A program made the position numbers and the translations under genes. Under the pieces are notes generated by a model that was not told where the DNA came from, did not search any database, and saw only the letters and a list, made by a program, of their open reading frames with translations. Of a stretch of DNA of 64,000 nucleotides, positions 47,815 through 55,454 are shown piece by piece. Within the stretch, counting starts at the first letter, position 1, and each line of letters opens with the position of its first letter. This DNA comes from Porodaedalea pini. Its lineage: Eukaryota > Basidiomycota > Agaricomycetes > Hymenochaetales > Hymenochaetaceae. The stretch is from assembly GCA_002794775.1 (NCBI GenBank), contig NBAY01000071.1, positions 155,431-219,430 of the forward strand. Direction: 5' to 3'.

Positions 47815-50800
47815 TTACCCCCTCTTCAAGGTTGGGTGTCCCGACCAACCATGATCGCGGTCATCAGGCTCGGTGTCAACGAAGAGCGGACGGAGTCGTT
47901 GACGAGGGATGTCGAGTTTCCGAGGTGCACCGGGATGTTTGAGGTAGAATTCAGCGATCGCCTCCTTCGCGTTCTCGCCAAAGTCCGTCTCAGGCTGCCA
48001 AGTAGGTTCATTGTAGCCGACCCACTTGACAAGGTACTGTAGTTTCCCTCGGTGCAGACGTGAGTCTAAGACTTCCTCGAGTTCGTACTCCTCCTCGTTG
48101 TCGATGATGTCTGGCGGCGGCGGCGGCGGTTGCTTCTGGCTTTCAAAGGACGGTTCGACGGCAGGTTTCAATAGGGCTTCGTTGAAGACAGGGTGGACCT
48201 TTTTCCATCGCTTCGGGAGTTTGAGCTTGTATGCGCTCGCTCCTATCTTGTCGACGACGTCAAAGGGGCCGTACCATTTGTCTGCGAGTTTCTTTGTCGG
48301 CGAGTCCGTACTGATGTTTCGCCCATCAAGGAAGACTTTGTCTCCAGCCTTGTACTCCACCGAAGCTCCTGCTGTCCGGTCATGGTAGCGCTTCATGTCC
48401 TCTGCTGCCTTGACTAGGTTGTCCTTAGCAACGCGATGAGTCTCCTTGATGTGCTTTGCGAATTCTTCCGCTGACATGTTAGCAGATGAGGTTCGCGTCG
48501 TGTCGAAGCTCAAGGGGTGATGTCCTGTGTTCGCGTAGAAGGGGGACATCTTCGTTGCTGAGTGTTCGCGGTTGTTGTATGTGAACTCTGCGAGGGGGAG
48601 CCAGTCCTTCCAGTCCGATTGCCGATGGTCAACGAAGAGTCGAAGGTACTGTTCGAGCTCTTGGTTAACACATTCCGTTTGACCATCCGTCTGTGGATGG
48701 TACGCTGTCGATGGGTTGCCTTCAATGTGCAGAAGTTTGTACAGCTCCTTCATCATCGACACATCGAACTGCGTGCCTCGGTCATGGATGATCTTCTTCG
48801 GTAGGCCATGGAGGCAGAAGACGTGGTCGCGGTACAGCTGGGCCATGCCTTCTGCTGACAGCCTCGTCGTCGTCGGGATCACGTGCATCTGCTTCGAGAA
48901 CCTATCCACGAAGACGCAGATCGCGTTGTGTCCCTTGGAGTCCGGGAGCTCTCCGATTAGGTCGACCGTAACAATTTCCCAGGGTCCTTCAGGGACAGTG
49001 TTTGGATGAAGCGGTCTAGACCTCGACGTTCTTAAGGCTTTCGTCCGTTGACAACAGTCGCATCCTCGGATGTATGCTCGGACGTCGGAGAACATCGATG
49101 CCCACCAGAAATCGCGATGGACGAGTTCTACTGTCTTCGACGCTCCCGGATGACCAGCCAGAACTGAGTCGTGGCACTCCCGCAACACGGCCTCCTTTAT
49201 TGTCAATGGAACATACACCTTGCCTTTCATCTGCCACAACTCGTCGACCTCCACCAAACCCGTAGGCCTCTCCGACTCGTCCTGCGCCCTCTGCGCTTCA
49301 CCCACTCGTTCCACCACCTCGTCATGCGATGTCTGCACCACTCCACGGTTCAACCACTTATCCTTGATGAACACGACCCCATCGTTGTCATCCTTGCCCT
49401 GATCATAGCCCGCCATGCGTGATAGCAGGTCGGCCTTGCCCATCGTCTTGCCCGACTTGTGTTCGAGGTGGAAGTCGAATTCTTCAAGTTCAGTCCACCA
49501 GCGAGCTTGGCGATAGCTCAGCTTCTGCGCCGACCTGAAGTAGGTGAGGTTGGCGTGGTCAGACCAGATTTCAATCTTGTGGCGAGCGCCAAGGAGGTAT
49601 TGCCGCCACTCCTTGAGCGCCGAAACGATCGCGAGCATCTCCTTGTTGTAGATCTCGTAGTTTCGTTCCACCGGTTCCAGTGCCTCTGACCTGTAGGCGA
49701 TCACCCTCCACTTCCCTTCCTGCTTCTGCAACAACACACCACCGAGCGCAAAGTTCGACGAGTCCGCTTCTACGCGGAAAGGGCCCTCGTCATTGGCGAT
49801 GGCTAGGACTGGAGGTGAGCAGAGACGTCGTCTCAGCTCCTCGAATGCTTCCTGCTGTTCGGTCTCCCATACCCAGTCCTTCTTGCCCGTTAACGACGTC
49901 AACGGTCGGACCACCTTGCTGTAGTCCTTAATAAACCGTCTCAGCCAGTTTCCCATACCGAGGAACTGTTGCAGCTCCTTGAGGTTCCATGGGACTGGCC
50001 AGTTTGCAATCGCCTCCGTCTTTGCTGGGTCAGCCCTGATCTCGCCATTGCCGATGATGTGGCCGAGGTATTTGACGACCTTGGCGTCAAACTCGCACTT
50101 CTCCGGCTTCAGGTACAGGCCATTTTCTCGGAGGATCTGGAGTACGCGCCTCGACGTGTCAATATGCTCCTCAATGGTTTCCGAGAGGATCAGGATGTCG
50201 TCGAGGTATACGATGATCAAGTTCGCGTAGATTAGGTCCTTAAAGATGTGGTTGACAAAGGCCTGGAATGTGGCCGGCGCGTTGCAAAGGCCAAAAAACA
50301 TGACCGTCGGTTCGAAGAGGCCCATGTTCGTGCGAAACGCTGCCTTCCATTTGTCACCCTCGCGGATCCGGATATTGTAGTACCCCCAGCGAAGGTCAAG
50401 CTTAGTGATGTACTTCGCTTTCTTGACCTTGTCGACGAGTTCATCAATGAGAGGGAGGGGATACTTGTTCTTGATCGTACTGTCATTGAGCTTACGGTAA
50501 TCCTGGATTGGGCGTAGCGATTTGTCAGCCTTCTTAATGAAGAAGAAGGGCGATGCCATGGGCGATATCGACCGTCGAATGCGACCCGACTTCAGATTTT
50601 CATCAAGGAAGTCCTTGAGTGACTGTTGCTCAGTTGGCGTGAGCGGGTAGATCTTACAGTTGCTCGGTTTGAAGTCAGGCTTCAAGTCAATGACATGGTC
50701 CCAGGGTCGGTGTTCCGGCAGCTTCTCGAAACCTTTTTCGCTGAAAACGTCGGCGTAGTCGTTGAGGTATGTGGGCCAGGATGCCTTGTCCATTCGCATC

Positions 50801-51465
50801 TCACTCACCCTCCTCATCTGTTCCACCACCTTCTTCACCTTGCCTAGGTCCTCCACTGGCTCCCTCTTGATCGCACATTCTTCTGGACAGCGGGTGAATT
50901 CGATCGAACCCGTTTTCCAGTCGACCTCCGGATTGTGACGTCGAAGCCAGTCGTACCCCAGGAAGATGTTTGACGACGCTAGGGACGTTACTGCGAGGAC
51001 GATCCTTTCCTGGTGACGGCCAATCATGAGCTCGACGTCAACGTACTCCTCGATCAATCCGGCCTCATTGTGCGTGCCATCGGCGTTGAGCACCGCGAGG
51101 GGTCGAATGTAGCGTTTCATTTCCAACCCGTACCTCTCGACAAACCTGACGTCAATGCAGGATCCCGTGCATCCCGAATCCACAAGGGCATGTGCATCTA
51201 CCTCTCTCGCCTCACCCGCTATCTCATGCTCGACGGTCAGGAGAAGGTCCAGCTGGCGTCCGCCAGTTCCTCTCATGAACAGTTGCTCATACTCTTCATC
51301 TTTGTTCACACCGGTGGGGACTTCATAATCGGGAAAACCATCGACGTTGTTTGCATCTATGTATTGTACAGACGGTTGGTTATATTTTAGCGAATCCGGA
51401 TTCGAAGTCCCTTGTTCTTCTCGGTCAGTCGCCCTGATGGCTATGCCTGACCACTCGCAAAACCC
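47815..51465 (-). CDS. Element A Pol: protease-RT-RNase H-integrase-chromodomain
   Basis: Open pol frame without stops, entered by -1 frameshifting from gag at the heptamer 51459-51465. Protease has ALVDSGCTGSC. RT has KLDLRWGYYNIRIREGDKWK and IVYLDDILIL. RNase H has FRVEADSSNFALGG. Integrase has the HHCC-type finger (CHDSVLAGHPGASK, CDCCQRTKA), TVDLIGELPDSKGH, IIHDRGTQFD and VNQELEQYL for the DDE triad. The chromodomain is YELEEVLDSRLHRGKLQYLV KWVGYNEPTWQPETDFG, which in chromoviruses directs integration to marked chromatin. The first in-frame Met/GTG-type start near 51309 is not needed if frameshifting is used. The stop TAA abuts the 3' LTR. Confidence 0.88.
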   Translation of the reverse strand, partial: GFCEWSGIAIRATDREEQGTSNPDSLKYNQPSVQYIDANNVDGFPDYEVPTGVNKDEEYEQLFMRGTGGRQLDLLLTVEHEIAGEAREVDAHALVDSGCTGSCIDVRFVERYGLEMKRYIRPLAVLNADGTHNEAGLIEEYVDVELMIGRHQERIVLAVTSLASSNIFLGYDWLRRHNPEVDWKTGSIEFTRCPEECAIKREPVEDLGKVKKVVEQMRRVSEMRMDKASWPTYLNDYADVFSEKGFEKLPEHRPWDHVIDLKPDFKPSNCKIYPLTPTEQQSLKDFLDENLKSGRIRRSISPMASPFFFIKKADKSLRPIQDYRKLNDSTIKNKYPLPLIDELVDKVKKAKYITKLDLRWGYYNIRIREGDKWKAAFRTNMGLFEPTVMFFGLCNAPATFQAFVNHIFKDLIYANLIIVYLDDILILSETIEEHIDTSRRVLQILRENGLYLKPEKCEFDAKVVKYLGHIIGNGEIRADPAKTEAIANWPVPWNLKELQQFLGMGNWLRRFIKDYSKVVRPLTSLTGKKDWVWETEQQEAFEELRRRLCSPPVLAIANDEGPFRVEADSSNFALGGVLLQKQEGKWRVIAYRSEALEPVERNYEIYNKEMLAIVSALKEWRQYLLGARHKIEIWSDHANLTYFRSAQKLSYRQARWWTELEEFDFHLEHKSGKTMGKADLLSRMAGYDQGKDDNDGVVFIKDKWLNRGVVQTSHDEVVERVGEAQRAQDESERPTGLVEVDELWQMKGKVYVPLTIKEAVLRECHDSVLAGHPGASKTVELVHRDFWWASMFSDVRAYIRGCDCCQRTKALRTSRSRPLHPNTVPEGPWEIVTVDLIGELPDSKGHNAICVFVDRFSKQMHVIPTTTRLSAEGMAQLYRDHVFCLHGLPKKIIHDRGTQFDVSMMKELYKLLHIEGNPSTAYHPQTDGQTECVNQELEQYLRLFVDHRQSDWKDWLPLAEFTYNNREHSATKMSPFYANTGHHPLSFDTTRTSSANMSAEEFAKHIKETHRVAKDNLVKAAEDMKRYHDRTAGASVEYKAGDKVFLDGRNISTDSPTKKLADKWYGPFDVVDKIGASAYKLKLPKRWKKVHPVFNEALLKPAVEPSFESQKQPPPPPPDIIDNEEEYELEEVLDSRLHRGKLQYLVKWVGYNEPTWQPETDFGENAKEAIAEFYLKHPGAPRKLDIPRQRLRPLFVDTEPDDRDHGWSGHPTLKRG

Positions 51466-52508
51466 TGCGAGTCGACGACCTCTTCGTCATTGTCTTCTTC
51501 CTCCACATAGTCCTCCACCGTCGACCTTCGAGTGTCCACGACTTCCTCGAATGCCGACTCCTTCATCGCGCCGAGCTCATCAGCGATGAGGCGGCGCTCG
51601 CCCGGTGCCATCAGCTCCAACATATGCTGGATGATTGGCTTCGCCTGCGGACATTTGTCCTTAAATTGTCCCAGTCCGCCGCAAATCCAGCACGCGCGCT
51701 TTCGTTGCGCCTCATTCATCGAGACGTCCATCGGTTGGCCAGCACCTCCGAAAGTGACGCCCATCACGTCACGCTTATCGGCGTGTGGGGCTGCTACCTG
51801 TCGGCGTGCAGGAGGCCCTTGTTGGGGCGTCGGACGGGGCGTGAACGGCAATGTACGACCTCGTTGGATGGCGCGAATCTGCTGTTCGCCCCGATCGATC
51901 TCAATGGCCTTCTTTTTCCATGCCTCATACGTTGTTGGCACGGGCATCAACCTCAACACGCCGCGGACCACCTCGATGTTCATCGCGCGTTGCAGGCGGT
52001 CACAAATGACGCTTTCGTCCTTCAGCTCCGCTGCCTTGATGATCACGTCGAGGTCCTGGAAGAACTGGTCGGCGGAGAGGTCCTTCTGGATCTTGTCTCG
52101 GAACTTCTTCAGCGCCTTCTCCTTCCTGTTTGGATCATCGAAGGAGGCATCCAGTCATTCCTGGAACTTGGCCCAGTCGTCCGTAAAGCCCACAACGCCA
52201 TTCGTTGTGAATTCCTGGACGTAGTTTTGCGCCCACGTCGACGCGTTGCCACCCTTGAGGTAAGAGAGGGCGACATAGATCTTGCTCGACGACGAGGGAT
52301 ACCTCGTGGGGTTCGCCGAGACGAAGAGTAGGACTTCGCGCTTGAAGTCGAGGTAGTCATTGCCGCCAGCGAATTCGCATGGCCGGGCGACATCAATCGA
52401 GGGAGCTGGAGCTTGGGCTGCAGGGGCGTTCGTTGCTGCTCGGGTGAAGGCGGCAGCTACGATCGCTGCGATCTCTTGTTGCTGCCTTTGAGTGAAACCT
52501 TCAGCCAT
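51441..52508 (-). pseudogene. Element A Gag, broken by a TGA
   Basis: Capsid/nucleocapsid protein homologous over its length to the 360-residue Gag of B. Start MAEGFTQRQQQEIAAIVAAA. An in-frame TGA follows WAKFQE near 52155, where B has CGA (Arg), a C-to-T change in a CpG. Downstream the frame is open to the TAG at 51441-51443. The zinc knuckle reads CWICGGLGQFKDKC, so the zinc-binding His of the C-x2-C-x4-H-x4-C knuckle is Gln here. Two independent lesions make functional Gag unlikely. Confidence 0.85.
51459..51465 (-). promoter_or_regulatory. Element A -1 frameshift heptamer GGGTTTT
   Basis: Reads G GGT TTT in the gag frame, just before the gag TAG; pol is open in the -1 frame across it. 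Identical to the site in element B. Confidence 0.7.
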
Positions 52509-53220
52509 CGCTGGTACGGGTGTATGTGTCAGGTGCTCAGGGGGTGTCGGCAGTGACGAGTCTCTACGGGGTGTACGATAGCCTCCTGGTTCGCTTGGGA
52601 GGACGACCGACGATGTCGAGACTGTCGGTGATGATGGTGCGCGGGGAGGTCAAGGCGCCCAACGAGTTCGCTCGCCAGAAGACGGGTCAGTCGAGTACCA
52701 GGCGTGCCTAGTGTCACTCCACCAGAGATTATGAGTGACGTGGTTTCTGTCGTCCACTACATACGATTGGCGTTCCGCGTCGTAGCGTGAAGAAGAGGGG
52801 AAAGCCTGCTGTTGTTCCTCGGTGAGATCTATCTTGACTACGTCGGGGGGGGAACAGGTAGGGGCTGGTTGTCCGGATGTACATTACGCTGACGAAGGAC
52901 AGGTTCGTCGGCGAGTTTGATGACCAAACGGAAGGAGGCGGCCGAGATCACAATCGACAACGACGTCGACGACTGTACACGGTGTGTTACCCATGTCCAG
53001 GTCAGATGGTTCCTCCACCAGAGGGAGAAGCGAAGAGCCAGGGTCGGGAAATGTCGGGTGTAGGTTTACGTAATACACGAACGTCCGAAAACGTCCGGGC
53101 AGGGTTGAGGGTTGTCGTTCAGGGAGTTTACACGTCAAATCCGTCGAGGGGAGTGCTCCTCTAGATTGGGTGAAGGCGAGTCGACAGCGACGACGTACGC
53201 TGGGGATGAGCCTGGGTGGG
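52509..53220 (-). other. Element A leader between PBS and gag
   Basis: About 710 bp untranslated leader matching the leader of B with substitutions. Only spurious open frames. Confidence 0.6.
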
Positions 53221-53231
53221 GTTCTGCTTTT
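53221..53231 (-). promoter_or_regulatory. Element A primer-binding site (self-priming type)
   Basis: Minus-strand AAAAGCAGAAC one base inside the 5' LTR end, complementary to GTTCTGCTTTT in the LTR. Same as element B. Confidence 0.65.
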
Positions 53232-53232
53232 A

Positions 53233-53247
53233 TGTTAGGCGGGAGTC
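53233..53247 (-). repeat. Remnant (15 bp) of element A 5' LTR
   Basis: TGTTAGGCGGGAGTC, the reverse complement of the last 15 bp of the LTR, followed immediately by the first base of element B's 5' LTR. Confidence 0.8.
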
Positions 53248-53421
53248 TGTTAGAACTTGAACTTTCACCTTTTCCTTTATTTTCCCTTTTACCATTTCCT
53301 TTATTATATTCGTCCTTTTCATTATATTTACCCATCTTACACAATCATTCCCACACTACCTTCATTCGTTCCATTCCCACTCGTTATGTAATGTTAGGTA
53401 ATATAGTCTCACGGTCGTCGC

Positions 53422-53428
53422 TATATAA
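53422..53428 (+). promoter_or_regulatory. LTR TATA box
   Basis: TATATAA in both LTRs of B. The predicted start about 30 bp downstream falls at the beginning of the GTTCTGCTTTT segment. Confidence 0.6.
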
Positions 53429-53454
53429 GGTCTGAGGAATCGCATGAACTCCTT

Positions 53455-53465
53455 GTTCTGCTTTT
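53455..53465 (+). promoter_or_regulatory. Predicted transcript 5' end, self-primer segment
   Basis: GTTCTGCTTTT is perfectly complementary to the PBS at 53663-53673; located about 30 bp 3' of the TATA box. Present also in the 3' LTR at 59288-59298. Confidence 0.65.
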
Positions 53466-53555
53466 CCTCTTACCTCCGCGACGACCTAGGTGAGACTCGT
53501 CCCCCTTGTATTAGTTTAGACTTGTATTAATCCTCTTACCTCCGCGACGACCTAG
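53466..53555 (+). repeat. 24-bp direct repeat pair inside the LTR
   Basis: Two copies of a 24-bp unit starting CCTCTTACC and ending GACGACCTAG, 66 bp apart, present in every LTR of the family, with one or two changes in some copies. Confidence 0.75.
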
Positions 53556-53662
53556 CCTGAGTACAGCGTGTCCCGAGTTCCCGCTCGAGTATAGCACGTC
53601 CCAGACGACAGTCAGCCGAGGCCTGCCCAGTCCGAGTCGTCTCCCGGACTCCCGCCTAACAT

Positions 53663-53673
53663 AAAAGCAGAAC
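53663..53673 (+). promoter_or_regulatory. Element B primer-binding site (self-priming type)
   Basis: AAAAGCAGAAC starts one base after the LTR. It is complementary to the predicted first 11 nt of the transcript. The usual TGG start of a PBS for a tRNA 3' CCA end is absent. Confidence 0.65.
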
Positions 53674-54371
53674 CTCACCCAGGCTCATCCCCAGCGTAAG
53701 TCGTCGCTGTCGACTCGCCTTCACTCGGTCTAGAGGAGCGCTCCCCTCGACGGACTTGACGTGTAAACCCCCTAAACGACAACCCTCAACCCTGCCCGGA
53801 CGTTTTCGGACGTTCGTGTATTACGTAAATATATCAACCGACATTTCCCGACCCTGGCTCTACGAATTAGCCTCTGGTGGAGCACGCACCTAACGTGGAC
53901 GTGGGTAACAAGACGAGTCCAAACTTCGACGACGATCTCGTTTGTAATCTCACTCGGATCCTACCGCCTCGTCATCAACTTCGCTGACGAACCCGCTCAA
54001 CGTTGGCGTAATCCCGGATCGAACGCTCAACCGATCCCTGTCCCTCCGCCAACGTCAAGATAGATCTCACCGACGAACAGCAACGGGCCCTTCCTGCTTC
54101 AGCCCGTTGGGATCCAGACCGACCAGGCTACGTCGCGACCAATAATAGCGGCGTCACTCACGACATCTGGTGGAGTGAAATCCGGCGCAGCTGGTATTCA
54201 TCAGACGAACGAGGGAGGAGAGCAAGGTGGCCCCCAGCCGCTCCGTCGTCACCTGCACCATCAACGTCTACGGTCAACCTACCACCGACCCCAGGTCCTT
54301 ACCGTGAAACCAACAGAGACCCCTCACCGCCAACCCCTCCAGAACCTTCGACACCCGCACCCGAACCCGCG
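53674..54371 (+). other. Element B leader
   Basis: About 700 bp between the PBS and the gag ATG, conserved with element A. No supported ORF. Confidence 0.6.
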
Positions 54372-55454
54372 ATGTCAGCAGAAGGTTTCAGCCAACAGCA
54401 AATGGCGCAGATCGCGGCCATCGTTGCGAATGCATTCGCCCATCAGGCGAACAACGCCCCAGCACCGGTCGCGGCCGCTAACCCCCCGACCCCCAACATA
54501 GATGTCGCCCGGCCACGAGAATTCACTGGTGGCGATGACTACCTCGACTTCAGACGTGAAGTCCTTCTTTTTGTATCCGCGAATCCGAACCGATACCCTA
54601 CGTCGGAGAGTAAGATTTATGTAGCTCTCTCCTACCTGAAGGGTGGTAATGCGGCGACGTGGGCGCAGAACTACGTCGAGGAGTCGACAACGTCGGGAAT
54701 CGTCACCTTCACCGACAGCTGGGAGAGATTCCAGGAGCGACTCGACGCCTCGTTCGACGACCCGAATCGCAAGGAGGCGGCGCTGAAGGAATTCCGGGAG
54801 AAGGTTCAGAAGGACCTCACCGCAGACAAGTTCTTCCAACAGCTCGACGTCATCATCAAGCGTGCGGAACTGAAGGACGACGGCATCATCTGTGATCGCC
54901 TCAAACGCGCAATGAACATCGAAGTAGTGCGTGGAGTCCTGAGATCAACACCGGTCCCGACGAAGTACGAGGACTGGAAGAACAAGGCTATCGAGATCGA
55001 TCGCGGTGAACAACAGATCCGCGCGATCCAACGAGGCCGCCCGTTTATATCTCAGCCTCGCCCGCCGCAACAACAAGGACCCCCGGCTCGCCGTCAGGTA
55101 GCGGCCCCTCACGTCGACAGACGCGACGCGACCGGCGTCACCTTTGGAGGCGCTGGTCAACTGATGGATGTCTCTATGAACGAGGCGCAACGACGACGCG
55201 CGTGCTGGATCTGCGGCGGGCTGGGCCATTTCAAGGACAAGTGCCCGCAGGGGAAGCCAATCATCCAGCGCATGCTGGAGCTAATGGCACCAGGCGAACG
55301 TCGCATCCTCGCGGACGAGCTCGGCGCGATGAAGGAATCGGCCTTCGAGGAAGTCGTAGACACTCGGAGGTCGACGGTGGAGGACTATGTGGAGGAAGAA
55401 GAGAATGACGAAGAGGTCGTCGACTCGCAGGGTTTTGCGAGTGGTCAGGCGTAG
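54372..55454 (+). CDS. Element B Gag (360 aa)
   Basis: Intact capsid-nucleocapsid protein. Start MSAEGFSQQQMAQIAAIVAN; Pro/Ala linker; conserved retrotransposon Gag region with REFTGGDDYLDFRREVLLFV and YLKGGNAATWAQNYVEE; one zinc knuckle CWICGGLGHFKDKC near residue 277 (C-x2-C-x4-H-x4-C); acidic C-terminus STVEDYVEEEENDEEVVD. The pol frame overlaps its last 45 nt in the -1 frame. Confidence 0.9.
   Translation: MSAEGFSQQQMAQIAAIVANAFAHQANNAPAPVAAANPPTPNIDVARPREFTGGDDYLDFRREVLLFVSANPNRYPTSESKIYVALSYLKGGNAATWAQNYVEESTTSGIVTFTDSWERFQERLDASFDDPNRKEAALKEFREKVQKDLTADKFFQQLDVIIKRAELKDDGIICDRLKRAMNIEVVRGVLRSTPVPTKYEDWKNKAIEIDRGEQQIRAIQRGRPFISQPRPPQQQGPPARRQVAAPHVDRRDATGVTFGGAGQLMDVSMNEAQRRRACWICGGLGHFKDKCPQGKPIIQRMLELMAPGERRILADELGAMKESAFEEVVDTRRSTVEDYVEEEENDEEVVDSQGFASGQA
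55430..55436 (+). promoter_or_regulatory. Element B -1 frameshift heptamer GGGTTTT
   Basis: Fits X XXY YYZ with gag codons CAG GGT TTT. The -1 frame is closed by a TGA at 55406-55408 and open from 55409 onward, so the 45-nt overlap up to the gag TAG (55452-55454) contains this single heptamer. Confidence 0.72.

Larger units (their letters stand above)
47401..53247 (-). mobile_element. LTR element A: Ty3/gypsy chromovirus, 5' LTR deleted to 15 bp
   Basis: Minus-strand chromovirus of the same family as element B. It has a complete 3' LTR (47401-47814), pol with an integrase chromodomain, gag, a long leader and the PBS. Of its 5' LTR only TGTTAGGCGGGAGTC (53233-53247, plus-strand reading) remains before element B starts. 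It interrupts the LINE-1 ORF1. Target-site duplication cannot be tested because its 5' flank is gone. Confidence 0.88.
53248..53661 (+). repeat. Element B 5' LTR
   Basis: 414 bp, TGTTAG...CTAACA. Contains TATATAA at 53422-53428, the self-primer segment at 53455-53465, and a 24-bp direct repeat at about 53466-53489 and 53532-53555. Confidence 0.9.

Noticed and set aside
47740..48042. Plus-strand open frame across the A LTR and pol end
   Set aside because: Antisense to pol and its chromodomain; the same shadow appears at the B copy.
53112..53435. Possible gene spanning the A/B junction
   Set aside because: It is made of A leader plus B LTR sequence and has no independent support.
54175..54501. 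Open frame in the leader of element B overlapping gag
   Set aside because: Pro-rich shadow frame of leader and gag; not kept open in element A.
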